Positions 9,033-18,272 of a stretch of DNA of 64,000 bases are shown here, piece by piece; positions within the stretch are counted from its first letter, which is position 1; each line of letters starts with the position of its first letter. The position numbers and the translations under genes are program-made. Source of the stretch: Clostridium sp. CX1 (GTDB lineage Bacteria > Bacillota > Clostridia > Clostridiales > Clostridiaceae); the NCBI RefSeq assembly GCF_025398335.1, contig NZ_JAODOO010000010.1:1-64000 (forward strand), in the 5' to 3' direction. The notes beneath the pieces were generated by a model, which searched no databases, was not told where the DNA came from, and worked only from the letters and a program-made list of their open reading frames with translations.

Positions 9033-9358
9033 GTCCGTGGAAAAAATATTAAAGACAAAACTATAAGTACCGCATAAATGATTAAATAAATTATTGGAAT
9101 TAAGGCAACTGAATATAAAAATTTCAAGTACGCAAAAGCTGCTATAGAAACCACAAACCAGAAAATACAAACATAGGACATTTTTCTATTTCTTTCTCTC
9201 CAACTCTCCGGATCTTTCATATTCCCAATTATTTTTTCTCTATTAGAGTTATCAGGAGAACTTTTAACTATCAAAAGTCTAAAATATAAGTAGGCAGCAA
9301 TTGCAATTATAGCTACTGCTAAAAAGAAATATGAAAGGGATATACTTGGAAGATACAT
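9011..9358 (-). CDS. Small membrane protein of unknown function
   Basis: 115 residues. An N-terminal hydrophobic segment (about 5-28), a charged cytoplasmic stretch (30-60, including SWRERNRK), and one or two hydrophobic segments (62-80 and 83-107) end in a basic tail. I do not recognise a family. The start ATG has a GGAGTTGGTC site. It reads as a single gene; the HxlR gene upstream has its own terminator-like hairpin. Confidence 0.65.
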   Translation of the reverse strand: MYLPSISLSYFFLAVAIIAIAAYLYFRLLIVKSSPDNSNREKIIGNMKDPESWRERNRKMSYVCIFWFVVSIAAFAYLKFLYSVALIPIIYLIIYAVLIVLSLIFFPRTKKKASA

Positions 9359-9415
9359 ATGACCAACTCCTTTTCAATAAATTTTTATCATAGTTAGTTT
9401 AACCAAAAAATAAAA

Positions 9416-9456
9416 AAATAAGTAGTATATACTTTAATGGTATAGGCTACTTATTT
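9416..9456. terminator. Hairpin after the HxlR gene
   Basis: AAATAAGTAG (9416-9425) pairs with CTACTTATTT (9447-9456), with A-rich flanks that read as T-runs on the minus strand. A weak AT-rich terminator. Confidence 0.5.
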
Positions 9457-9464
9457 ACATTAAT

Positions 9465-9854
9465 TTATTTTGCGACGGAATGATCCTTTTCTAGTTCCAA
9501 GCATTTTTGAACTTTTTCATAATATTCTTTTCCCCATTTACACATAGTGTCTAAAATAGGCATCAAGCTTTTTCCTTCAATTGTTAAAGAATATTCAACC
9601 TTTGGTGGAACTTGGGGGTATATTTTTCTATTAATCATACCATCTGCTTCAAGTTCTCTTAATTGTTGAGTTAGCATTTTCTGGGTAATTCCAGGCAGAG
9701 ATTTTTTTACTTCGCTGAACCTTTTAGTTCCTCCTGTTCCCAGGTGCCATAGAATTAAGGGTTTCCATTTTCCACCTATTATATCCAAAGTTAACTCCAC
9801 AGAACAGGTATATTCTTTATTTCTTATCTTCATGACTTTGATTTCCTTGTCCAT
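9465..9854 (-). CDS. HxlR-family winged-helix transcriptional regulator
   Basis: 129 residues and no other domain, as usual for the family. The hallmark is the N-terminal [20 protein letters not shown] followed by the winged helix ([29 protein letters not shown]) and an arm ending in [10 protein letters not shown]. Many HxlR proteins respond to redox or aldehyde stress through the conserved Cys in the CSVE motif, here present. The ATG at 9854 has a GGGGAG site. The target is unknown: there is no divergent redox gene beside it, and the next + strand gene is about 300 bp away. Confidence 0.9.
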   Translation of the reverse strand: MDKEIKVMKIRNKEYTCSVELTLDIIGGKWKPLILWHLGTGGTKRFSEVKKSLPGITQKMLTQQLRELEADGMINRKIYPQVPPKVEYSLTIEGKSLMPILDTMCKWGKEYYEKVQKCLELEKDHSVAK

Positions 9855-10148
9855 AAAACAACTCCCCTTTAAATTTGCTACGATGGATGATGGGATGCAT
9901 GTAAACTAAGTATATTTTTTATACTTTTTTACTATTAAAGATGTACTTTATAATAAAGTAACTATCCAAGATTATATCACTTATACAGGCATTATTCAAT
10001 TTAAATAATGCTAAAGAAATATTAGTAAAACAAAAGTCCAAATAGCAAAGGAATGAAAATTTTTAAAATTTGGTAAATTATATTCATTTTTACATATGGT
10101 TGTTGTATAATAGGGGTAACATGATAATATCTTTTTAGGAGAGGGTGT

Positions 10149-10379
10149 ATGATAATGGAGGAATGCCCATTTTTATCAACGTACGAAAATGATGTAGAGT
10201 GTTTTAAGGATTGTGCTTTATATAACTACAAAGGGACAGGCGGTATTTGTCCTTTTAAAAATGTTCCTAGTTATAAGATGCACAGGGTTGATAGTGAAAA
10301 AAGTGATTTAGACTTTTTAGAAAGAGACTTAAACTTTATAAGAGAAACTTATTTAGAGAGACATAATCAATATCTATAA
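10149..10379 (+). CDS. Conserved small Cys-containing protein, unknown function
   Basis: 76 residues beginning MIMEECPFL. Four of its Cys residues fall in CPFL, ECFKDC and GICPF, a spacing that could bind a metal or an Fe-S cluster, but I cannot name a family. The C-terminal half is charged and helical (LDFLERDLNFIRETYLERH). The start is well supported by AGGAGAGGGTGT. A TATAAT hexamer (10106-10111) lies 40 bp upstream, with no good -35 element. Confidence 0.6.
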   Translation: MIMEECPFLSTYENDVECFKDCALYNYKGTGGICPFKNVPSYKMHRVDSEKSDLDFLERDLNFIRETYLERHNQYL

Positions 10380-10506
10380 ACAATGGACAAAGGGTAAGAT
10401 ATTTTAATCTATAATTAAGATAAAGACTAGTAGAATTAATAGTTAAAAAGAGAAAAGTGCTGTTTTGATATATAATTTTAAAAAGATAAAATGGTGATTA
10501 TAACAT

Positions 10507-10530
10507 AAAAGCGGCTATATCGCCGCTTTT
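10507..10530. terminator. Terminator of pncB
   Basis: AAAAGCGGC, loop TATATC, GCCGCTTTT: a compact GC stem with A/T tails on both sides, just past the pncB stop codon. Confidence 0.85.
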
Positions 10531-10544
10531 ACTAATTGCACAAG

Positions 10545-12026
10545 CTATTCTTCATAGTTACTTGAATACTTATGAAGCAATTCTTGTTTTAAATTCCACA
10601 GTTTTTTTGATAAATCTACATAGTAAGTATGAGGATTTTCGAATCTTAAAACCTCTGGCCACATTCGTTCAGTTTCCTGTTTAACAATTTCTCTTATATC
10701 CATAACTTCAGGACTTTCATAGACTAGCTGCCCCTTATCAAAAATCTGCACCATAAGCTCTTTAACATAATACTCTTTAATCTTTTTCTTTTTCCAAGTA
10801 AAAACAGGATCAAATATTTCTATAGGTTCATTTTCGTCTATTACTTCATCGTTTAACGTTATTAAATCAGCAATAGCTTTATTTTCTGCCTTATCAAATA
10901 TTCTATAGATCTTCTTAAAGCCTGGATTTGTTATTTTTTCTTCATTTTCGCTTATTTTTATTTTTGCTACTATATTTCCAGAGTTATCTTCCACTGCTGC
11001 TAACTTATATACTCCTCCGAAGACTGGCTCTGATTTGGCAGTAATTAGTCTTTCACCAACTCCAAAAGAATCTATATGAGCTCCTTGACTTAATACATCC
11101 CTGATAATAAATTCATCAAGAGAATTTGATACAATGATTTTTACATCACTGAAACCTTCTGCATCAAGAATTTCCCTGCATTTTTTTGAGAGATAAGTTA
11201 TATCACCACTGTCTATTCTTATACCCTTAGGTCTATAACCTTTAGGAATAAGGACTTCATTGAAAACCTTTATAGCATTAGGTAAGCCAGACTTAAGTAC
11301 ATTGTATGTATCAATAAGTAAGATACAGTTATCTGGGTATACATCAGCCCAAGCCTTAAAGGATTCATATTCTGTTGGAAATAACTGAATCCAACTGTGA
11401 GCCATGGTACCTATGGCTGGAATTCCAAACATTTGCTCTGCGATAGCACATGCAGTAGAAGAACAACCTCCAATAGCAGCAGCCCTAGCACCGTATATAG
11501 CTCCATCGTAACCTTGAGCTCTTCTTGAACCAAATTCCATTACAGACTTTCCCTCTGCAGCTCTGCAAATCCTATTGGCTTTAGTAGCTATTAAAGTTTG
11601 ATGGTTTATTGTAAGAAGAATCATAGTTTCAATAAATTGTGCCTGAATAGCTGGACCTTTAACAGTAATTAAAGGCTCATTTGGAAACACCGGGTTTCCT
11701 TCTGGAACTGCCCAGACATCACAGCTAAATTGGAAGTTTTCTAAATAATCCAAAAACTCTTTTGAGAATATATTTTTACTCTTTAAGTACTCAACGTCAT
11801 CCTTGGAAAACTTAAGGTTGGATAAGTATTCAATTACCTGTTGCACCCCAGCCATTATGCAGTAGCCACCGCCATCAGGAACTCTTCTAAAGAACATATC
11901 AAAATAAGCTATCTTGTTTCCAATATCGCTTTCAAGATACCCATTGCCCATTGTAAGTTCGTAAAAATCTACTAGCATTGTAAGATTTCTTCCGTTTCTC
12001 ACATCAAAATTCTTAGTATATTCCAT
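10545..12026 (-). CDS. pncB: Nicotinate phosphoribosyltransferase
   Basis: Makes nicotinate mononucleotide from nicotinate and PRPP in the NAD salvage pathway. 493 residues, the usual size for the bacterial long form. Visible signatures: TMLVDFYELTMGNGYLES at the N terminus, EFGSRRAQGYDGAIYGARAA with the active-site Arg/His region, GTMAHSW (the phosphorylated-His loop), and IRIDSGDITYLSKK in the phosphate-binding region. The ATG at 12026 has a GGAG site 10 nt upstream; 21 further upstream in-frame codons lack one. No nadD, nadE or niacin transporter is adjacent. Its promoter region carries alternating ATTGTAA half-sites. Confidence 0.95.
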   Translation of the reverse strand: MEYTKNFDVRNGRNLTMLVDFYELTMGNGYLESDIGNKIAYFDMFFRRVPDGGGYCIMAGVQQVIEYLSNLKFSKDDVEYLKSKNIFSKEFLDYLENFQFSCDVWAVPEGNPVFPNEPLITVKGPAIQAQFIETMILLTINHQTLIATKANRICRAAEGKSVMEFGSRRAQGYDGAIYGARAAAIGGCSSTACAIAEQMFGIPAIGTMAHSWIQLFPTEYESFKAWADVYPDNCILLIDTYNVLKSGLPNAIKVFNEVLIPKGYRPKGIRIDSGDITYLSKKCREILDAEGFSDVKIIVSNSLDEFIIRDVLSQGAHIDSFGVGERLITAKSEPVFGGVYKLAAVEDNSGNIVAKIKISENEEKITNPGFKKIYRIFDKAENKAIADLITLNDEVIDENEPIEIFDPVFTWKKKKIKEYYVKELMVQIFDKGQLVYESPEVMDIREIVKQETERMWPEVLRFENPHTYYVDLSKKLWNLKQELLHKYSSNYEE

Positions 12027-12087
12027 AACAAAAACTCCTCTACATGTTTTAATAAAATGAATAAAGTTAACAATTATGTATATACAC

Positions 12088-12179
12088 ATTGTAATACTTT
12101 ACTAAAATTATTACAATAGTGTTAAAAAGTCTACTATTGTAAGCTTATAAATATATAATAGATATTATATATTTATAAG
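12088..12179. promoter_or_regulatory. pncB promoter with stacked palindromes (pncB / helicase intergenic region)
   Basis: On the minus strand TTGTAA (12111-12116), 17 bp, TACAAT (12088-12093) is a plausible pncB promoter. The half-site ATTGTAA occurs at 12088-12094, inverted at 12111-12117 and again at 12136-12142, giving the inverted repeat TTACAATAGT / ACTATTGTAA (12111-12120 / 12133-12142). A further perfect 16-bp palindrome, CTTATAAATATATAAT with loop AGAT, lies at 12144-12179. These could be repressor sites for either gene. Confidence 0.45.
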
Positions 12180-12204
12180 TTGAATTATGCAAAGGGAGAA
12201 AATG

Positions 12205-14226
12205 ATGATTGGAAATAATAATTTAGATTCATACCAAAAAAGGGCAGTATTTGCAGAAGATAAAAATGTTCTGGTGGTAGCCCCACCAGGCAGTGGCAAA
12301 ACTACTGTTATTATAAGTAGAATTGTACATCTTATAGTCAATAAAAGGGTTAGTGTTGATAACATGATAGTAATAACTTTTACAAGGGCTGCTGCTTTGA
12401 ATATGAAGGAAAGATTTTTAAAGCTAACAAAAGCTAGCAGGTCTCCTTTTTTTGGAACCTTTCATGCCTTATTTTATAAAATACTATCTAGGCATAAAGG
12501 AGATATAAATATAATAAAAACCTCTGAGGTCTATAAGTTAGTTAATGGAGTGCTAATCTCCTTTCTTGACTCTGTAAGTGATGAAAAAGTTAAGGAGATA
12601 ATTAATGATATTTCACTTTTTAAAAATAGCCAAGTAGATATAAATGACTTTAAATCCAAGATAGATAAGGCAATATTTAGAGAATGCTTTACTGCTTATG
12701 AGAATTATAAAGAGGAAAATAGACTGATGGATTTTGATGATCTTCAGCTTAATACAAAAAAATTGTTTCTAGAAAAACCAGAACTTCTAGATGGATACAG
12801 ATCACTTTTTAAATATATACTAGTTGATGAGTTTCAGGATTGCGATAAACTTCAAGTTGAGTTGCTACAAATGCTTGGAGTAGAGAACTCTATATTTGCA
12901 GTAGGAGATGAAGATCAATGTATATATGGTTTTAGGGGATCAAGACCAGACTGTATGGTTGAGTTTGACAGATATTTCAAAGATGGACAGAAGATATTTT
13001 TGCGTATTAATTATAGAAGCTCAGAGAATATAGTTTCCCTATCAAAAAAGTTAATTCAAAATAACAAAAACAGAAACAACAAGGAAATTGAAGCCAATAA
13101 AAGTGAAAGGGGAAACATTAAGATATATAATGTGGAAAACGAGAAAAGTCAGTCAGAAAGAATTATAGAAAGTATAGAGGGCTTAATTAAAGAAAATAAC
13201 TATACTTACAAAGACATGGCGATTTTATATAGGACCAATATGGAGAGTAGAAGTATTATTGAAGCCTTATTAAAAAAAGATATCCCCCTTATGCTTATGG
13301 ACAAGGAGTATGATTTTTTTGAACACTTTGTATGCAAGGATATTATAGCTTTTTTAAAGCTAAGTATTGACAGTACTGATAGAGAAAGCTTTGTAAGAAT
13401 AATAAATAAGCCCTTTAGATATATTAGTAAGGTTAATATTGAGAAAGTTAGAAAAAGTATAATTAAAGACAATTGCTTCGAAATACTAAGAAATATAGAG
13501 GATATGCCTATTTTTCAAATTAAAAATATTGAAACTTTAGAGAGGGATATTCTAAGGTTAAATAAAATGAATCTTAAGGATGCAATAAATTTTATCATAA
13601 ATAATTTAGGGTACCTGGACTACATAAGAGAATATAGTCAGAGAGTGAAAGCTGATACTTCGGAACTGAAGGATGTTTTGGAAGAGTTTAAAGAAGCTGC
13701 AGAAGATTATAATAGTATAACCAACTTCCTTCTTCATATAGATACTCTAAAGGATCAGCTTAAAAAAAAGTCTAAGGACACAAATGGAGTTGTTTTGAGT
13801 ACAATACATGGTGTAAAAGGGATGGAATTTACTAACGTATTTATAATTAACTGTGACGAGGAAGTTATACCTCACATAAACAGTATTCCGCAAAACCTAG
13901 AAGAAGAAAGAAGATTATTTTATGTAGCAATTACAAGAGCAATACATAATATATATATGTACACCACTAAAACCTTGAAAGGAAGGGGGAGATCACTTTC
14001 GAGATTTATTAAGGAATTTGACATAGGTGTAGAGGAGCTACATAAGAAGGAAGCGGCAGTTAACATTCCTTATCAATTGGGGGAAGATATAGTCCACAAA
14101 GCCTATGGTAGTGGAAAGATATCTAAAATTGAAGGAAAATATATAAGTATTATTTTTAGTAATGGTATAGAAAGAAAGTTTGATGCATTAGTAGTTATTG
14201 ATAGTGGATTATTACATAAATACTAA
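12205..14226 (+). CDS. UvrD/PcrA-like superfamily 1 DNA helicase
   Basis: ATP-dependent 3'-5' helicase. 673 residues, somewhat shorter than PcrA. Motifs in order: Walker A APPGSGKT (26-33), motif Ia VITFTRAAA, Walker B VDEFQDCD, GDEDQCIYGFRG (motif III), NYRSS (motif IV), STIHGVKGMEF (motif V) and EEERRLFYVAITRA (motif VI). The C terminus (YQLGEDIVHKAYGSGKISKI) resembles the Tudor-like tail of PcrA that binds RNA polymerase. Of three in-frame ATGs, the one at 12205 has the best spacing from GGGAG. It is not beside ligA, as pcrA often is, so it may be a paralogue. Confidence 0.88.
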   Translation: MIGNNNLDSYQKRAVFAEDKNVLVVAPPGSGKTTVIISRIVHLIVNKRVSVDNMIVITFTRAAALNMKERFLKLTKASRSPFFGTFHALFYKILSRHKGDINIIKTSEVYKLVNGVLISFLDSVSDEKVKEIINDISLFKNSQVDINDFKSKIDKAIFRECFTAYENYKEENRLMDFDDLQLNTKKLFLEKPELLDGYRSLFKYILVDEFQDCDKLQVELLQMLGVENSIFAVGDEDQCIYGFRGSRPDCMVEFDRYFKDGQKIFLRINYRSSENIVSLSKKLIQNNKNRNNKEIEANKSERGNIKIYNVENEKSQSERIIESIEGLIKENNYTYKDMAILYRTNMESRSIIEALLKKDIPLMLMDKEYDFFEHFVCKDIIAFLKLSIDSTDRESFVRIINKPFRYISKVNIEKVRKSIIKDNCFEILRNIEDMPIFQIKNIETLERDILRLNKMNLKDAINFIINNLGYLDYIREYSQRVKADTSELKDVLEEFKEAAEDYNSITNFLLHIDTLKDQLKKKSKDTNGVVLSTIHGVKGMEFTNVFIINCDEEVIPHINSIPQNLEEERRLFYVAITRAIHNIYMYTTKTLKGRGRSLSRFIKEFDIGVEELHKKEAAVNIPYQLGEDIVHKAYGSGKISKIEGKYISIIFSNGIERKFDALVVIDSGLLHKY

Positions 14227-14336
14227 GCAACAATTCCTTAAAATGCATTTAATGCAGCATTTTTACACATATTAAAATATAGGGACTCTAAAGGCCTTAA
14301 AACCTAGGAGAAAAAAATCTATGAAGGAGTATGAAT

Positions 14337-15557
14337 ATGCGAGGAAAACTATTAATTATTTCTGCTGTAGCTGTATCTTGTGCGGTATTTTTTGCAAGTT
14401 CATTAAGAAAAAATAACCTATCAAAAAACGTTGAACCACCGCCAGAAACAATTGAAGAGCCATCACCTTATAAAAAATATGGGTATAATATCGATGAAGC
14501 TTTGTCAAAATATAAAAATGCGTTGAAAAATACAAATACGCAGAAAGTAAAAATATATTGTATAGGTGAATCTAACACAAGAGGAGAATATTCCAGTGAT
14601 GAGGTAAATAAGTCTTGGGTTGGAATAATGAAATCCTCTTTACAAAATAAGTACGGGAATGCAGGAGAAGGTTTTATTAGTGTATATGAAGGAGCATTAC
14701 CTTCTGGCACTAATCCTAGATGGACATTAGGAGAAGGTTGGAGTGTTTCTGGCGCTAAAAATACTATTGTTTCTAATGTTGGCGGCTTTGGTGGTTGTTT
14801 TGCAACTTCTGCTAAAAATGCTTCACCAGCAACTTTAGTTTTCACTGGGACAGATTTAGATTTACTATACTCCAAGGTAACAGATGGTGGTACAGCTACA
14901 GTAACAATAGATGGTGCAGAAGTAGGAACTATAAATTGTTTGGGGGAAACAACTAGTTTCTCTCATAAAGTTTCTTATTCAGGTTTAAGCAACACTAAGC
15001 ACACGCTGATAATAACTCCTAATACAACAGCAAGTATTTATATAGAAGGTGCAATTGCTTTATCAAGTCCAACAGGAATTCAAGTAGATAAAATAGCAAT
15101 TTCCAGCAAAGGAGCAAGTTATTTTAATGCACTTTCACAAAAGAAAAGTTGGGACACATTAGCAGAGCCAAATTTAGTACTTTTATCCTTTGGACTTAAT
15201 GAAGCAGCAAATGACGTTCCTGTTGAAGATTTTAAAGCGAACATGATAGACTTAGTAACCTATTGGCAAGGAAGAGGTAGTAGTGTATGTTTAATTCCAA
15301 ACCAAAAACCTGCTGATACATGGACAACAAATTGGGCTGCATATGTAGCATCTATGTATGAAATAGCAGATACTTATAACACTGGTATTATAGATATTTA
15401 CAAAGCATATTTTGAAGATTATACTGAAGCACAAAAGCAGGGCCTATTTGGAATGGGAGCTAACGATTACTCTGGAGGCAGTGGAACAAATACTGGTCAC
15501 CCTAGTGACAAAGGTTATAAATATATTGGAGAAGTTGTTTATAATAATATACAATAA
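14337..15557 (+). CDS. Secreted SGNH/GDSL-family hydrolase
   Basis: 406 residues. An N-terminal hydrophobic segment (about 4-22) anchors or exports the protein, then a Pro/Glu-rich linker. The esterase core has GESNTRGEYSSD as block I (catalytic Ser), LSFGLNEAANDV as block III (Asn) and GHPSDKGYK as block V (DxxH-like, here HPSD). A beta-rich insertion (about 145-250) looks like a carbohydrate-binding jelly-roll. A role as extracellular acetylesterase on polysaccharide is inference. Of two close ATGs, 14337 lies 7 nt from AAGGAG, whereas 14331 is only 1 nt from it. GC content is higher than in neighbouring genes. Confidence 0.82.
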   Translation: MRGKLLIISAVAVSCAVFFASSLRKNNLSKNVEPPPETIEEPSPYKKYGYNIDEALSKYKNALKNTNTQKVKIYCIGESNTRGEYSSDEVNKSWVGIMKSSLQNKYGNAGEGFISVYEGALPSGTNPRWTLGEGWSVSGAKNTIVSNVGGFGGCFATSAKNASPATLVFTGTDLDLLYSKVTDGGTATVTIDGAEVGTINCLGETTSFSHKVSYSGLSNTKHTLIITPNTTASIYIEGAIALSSPTGIQVDKIAISSKGASYFNALSQKKSWDTLAEPNLVLLSFGLNEAANDVPVEDFKANMIDLVTYWQGRGSSVCLIPNQKPADTWTTNWAAYVASMYEIADTYNTGIIDIYKAYFEDYTEAQKQGLFGMGANDYSGGSGTNTGHPSDKGYKYIGEVVYNNIQ

Positions 15558-15622
15558 TAGCTGATTATTATTATAAACAAACAAAATGTGATACATTATT
15601 AAGTGGCTGTGTAACAAAGTCT

Positions 15623-15650
15623 TTGACTTCTACATAATATATGATATACT
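15623..15650 (+). promoter_or_regulatory. Extended -10 promoter of the 99-aa protein gene
   Basis: TTGACT (15623-15628), a 16-bp spacer and TGATATACT (-10 15645-15650 with a TG extension). Confidence 0.65.
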
Positions 15651-15694
15651 ATATATAGATTTGAATACAAAGATAAAAATCAGGAGGGAAACCA

Positions 15695-15994
15695 ATGGTT
15701 GCATTTCAAAAAATGTGGGATGATGTAAATGTAATTTTATCAAAGGATGAAATTAAGAATATTGATATAGTGGAAAAATTTCAGAGTGGTTTTGTAGTTA
15801 AAGATAACGATAACACTCATTTTGTAACTAAGGATGATTTTGTGGACTTCTGGTGCAATATGCTTTGCTATAATGAGGTTGAAAAAGGTGAACTTTTAAA
15901 GGGTGAAAGATCAGGATTAAAGTATGTTTACGAAATAATAAAAACATTACCATATATAAATGAAAATGAAGGTACATTAAAGATAACAGAGTAG
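15695..15994 (+). CDS. Conserved hypothetical protein
   Basis: 99 residues, soluble, mixed alpha/beta, no recognised family. The first half (DVNVILSKDEIKNIDIVEKF) and the centre (FVTKDDFVDFWCNMLCYNEV) look well folded. Two Cys lie five residues apart (W-C-N-M-L-C). It has a strong promoter, an AGGAGGG ribosome site and a hairpin after it, so it is a genuine single-gene unit of unknown function. Confidence 0.65.
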   Translation: MVAFQKMWDDVNVILSKDEIKNIDIVEKFQSGFVVKDNDNTHFVTKDDFVDFWCNMLCYNEVEKGELLKGERSGLKYVYEIIKTLPYINENEGTLKITE

Positions 15995-16033
15995 TTTATT
16001 GAATGTTTATTCATAATGTTATATAATTTTATT

Positions 16034-16062
16034 AAGCTCATATTCTTAGAATATGAGCTTTT
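16034..16062 (+). terminator. Hairpin after the 99-aa protein gene
   Basis: AAGCTCATATTCT pairs with AGAATATGAGCTT over a very short loop, followed by TTAAATT. The T-run is weak but the stem is perfect. Confidence 0.6.
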
Positions 16063-16088
16063 AAATTATCAAAAAAGAGGTATGAAAT

Positions 16089-18206
16089 ATGGACAACATT
16101 AATATAAATACCCAAGACGTTATATTTGCATTGGATATAGGTACCCGTTCAGTAATAGGCACAGCGGGGATTGTAAAGGATAAGAAATTTCATGTAGTGG
16201 CAGAATATTCTATAGAACATGAAGAAAGGTCTATGATAGATGGACAAATTCATGATATAGGGCTAGTTGCTGCGGCAGTGAACAATGTAAAGAAAAAGCT
16301 GGAAGAAAGTCTAAATATGAAGATGGAAAAGGTTGCAATTGCTGCAGCTGGAAGATTTTTGAGAACAGTAATTTCAAAGGCTGAACTTAAATTAGACTAT
16401 GATAGAGAAATAGATAATGATACAGTGAGAAGTCTTGAACTTACAGCAGTTAAAGCTGCTGAAGAAGAAATTAATGACCAAAGTGAAGGAAAGCTCTATT
16501 GTGTTGGGTACAGTGTCAGAAATTATTTTTTAAACGGATACATAATAAATAATTTGCTTGCACATAAGGGAGAAATCATATCAGCGGAAATTATAGCAAC
16601 ATTTTTGCCAAGATCTGTAGTGGATAGCCTTTATGCAGTTATGAATAAAGTAGGGCTTCAAGTGGCAAGTTTAACTTTAGAGCCTATAGCAGCTATGGAA
16701 GCAGCTATACCCAAGAATTTAAGGCTTCTAAATATAGCACTAGTAGATATAGGTGCAGGAACTTCTGATATAGCTATAAGCAGCAAGGACAGCATAAGTG
16801 CCTATGGGATGGTTCCAATTGCTGGTGATGAGGTAACAGAGACTATAGCACAAAGTTATTTAGTAGACTTCAACACTGCAGAGAATATAAAGAAGGATTG
16901 TACTAACAAGGAGATAATCTCTTATGTAGATGTATTGGGTTTAGAAAATGAGATAACTTCTGAAGAAGTAATTAAACTAATTACTCCTGTTGTGAGAAAA
17001 ATAGCAGAGGAAATAGGCGCTACTGTTATAAGATTAAATGGAGATAAATCCCCAAATGCTATATTTCTTGTTGGAGGTGGAGCACATACCCCAATGCTTA
17101 AAGAATTTTTGGCGGAAAAGCTTAATATACCTATCCAAAGAATCGGAATAAGAGGAAGAGATGCAGTAGTCGATTGTGTCTGTCAGGATAATTCTATGGG
17201 AAGCATTGGGGTAACAGTTCTTGGTATCGCATTGATTTCAATAAAAAGGCTAGGTCATGACTTTATTGATGTAACGGTGAATGGAACGGTGATTAGTTTA
17301 TTTAATTCACATAAGCATACAGTAATGGACGTTATGATGCAGGCTGGAGTTGATCCTAAGATACTTATAGGTAAAAACGGAAGAAATATGAGATTTAATT
17401 TAAATGGCATAAAACGAGTTGCCTTTGGCTCACTTGCTTCCAATGCAGAAATTTTTATAAATGGAGTTGCAAAAAGCATAGATGAAGAGGTAAAAGAGGG
17501 AGATACCGTAAACATTATCTATGCTAAAGCTGGAAAAGATGCATCGCCAAAGATAAAGGACTATGTTAAGAAACTTTACTCAGTAAGTTTTTTTATTAAT
17601 GACATAATAGAAAATTTAGAACCTATTGGCATTATTAATGGGAAAAAAGCAGGTATAGAGGATGATATTAGAGAAGGGGACGAAGTACAAATAATATTTC
17701 CTGAAACCTTGGGAGATTATAAAAAGTATTATACAGATAATTCATTAGATTATAAGTACTTTTTAGATGGAGTGGAATTGTCAGATAACTATGTTATAAA
17801 GGATGAAAATAGGATATATAGAATTAAGAATGAAGAATCTGAAAGAGTTGACGGAAGCTTAAAAGAAGAGATTGTTGAAAAAGGTAAAGAAGACAATAAC
17901 TTCAGCAGCAGTACAGAAAGCTATAATATTGATAATGACAAAGATACTATCAGTGAAGTAAGCAGCAGAGAGTATATAGATCTTGAGTTAGATAAAAATA
18001 ATTCTGAGGAAATTGAGATTATAGTTAACGATAAATCTATTACTCTAAAGGGTAAGAAGGAGTATATATTTGTAGATATTTTTAACTACATAGAATTTGA
18101 TTTAACGGTACCAAAAGGAAACCTTTATCTACGCTTAAATGGAAATAGTGCAGGATATTACGATAGCCTTAAAAACGGAGATCAGATAGAACTAGGTTGG
18201 GAATAA
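16089..18206 (+). CDS. FtsA-like actin-fold ATPase with beta-grasp-like C-terminal repeats
   Basis: 705 residues. Residues 8-385 form an FtsA-type actin/Hsp70-fold ATPase: ALDIGTRSVIG (phosphate 1), an SHS2-like 1C subdomain (80-165), ALVDIGAGTSDIA (phosphate 2) and FLVGGGAHTP (adenosine). The rest, about 320 residues, is unlike FtsA. It carries repeats of the form I-x-N-G-x-x..I-x-x-G-D-x-V-x-I (for example near INGVAKSIDEEVKEGDTV and INGKKAGIEDDIREGDEV), as in ThiS/SLBB-type beta-grasp folds. FtsA's C-terminal membrane helix is absent. It is not beside ftsZ, so it is probably a clostridial paralogue rather than the divisome FtsA. Function unknown. Confidence 0.75.
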   Translation: MDNININTQDVIFALDIGTRSVIGTAGIVKDKKFHVVAEYSIEHEERSMIDGQIHDIGLVAAAVNNVKKKLEESLNMKMEKVAIAAAGRFLRTVISKAELKLDYDREIDNDTVRSLELTAVKAAEEEINDQSEGKLYCVGYSVRNYFLNGYIINNLLAHKGEIISAEIIATFLPRSVVDSLYAVMNKVGLQVASLTLEPIAAMEAAIPKNLRLLNIALVDIGAGTSDIAISSKDSISAYGMVPIAGDEVTETIAQSYLVDFNTAENIKKDCTNKEIISYVDVLGLENEITSEEVIKLITPVVRKIAEEIGATVIRLNGDKSPNAIFLVGGGAHTPMLKEFLAEKLNIPIQRIGIRGRDAVVDCVCQDNSMGSIGVTVLGIALISIKRLGHDFIDVTVNGTVISLFNSHKHTVMDVMMQAGVDPKILIGKNGRNMRFNLNGIKRVAFGSLASNAEIFINGVAKSIDEEVKEGDTVNIIYAKAGKDASPKIKDYVKKLYSVSFFINDIIENLEPIGIINGKKAGIEDDIREGDEVQIIFPETLGDYKKYYTDNSLDYKYFLDGVELSDNYVIKDENRIYRIKNEESERVDGSLKEEIVEKGKEDNNFSSSTESYNIDNDKDTISEVSSREYIDLELDKNNSEEIEIIVNDKSITLKGKKEYIFVDIFNYIEFDLTVPKGNLYLRLNGNSAGYYDSLKNGDQIELGWE

Positions 18207-18272
18207 GAAAGTTAATAACTAAATATAAATGTTATTTCATAATTGTTAATTAAAAAGATTGGAGAGTTGACA

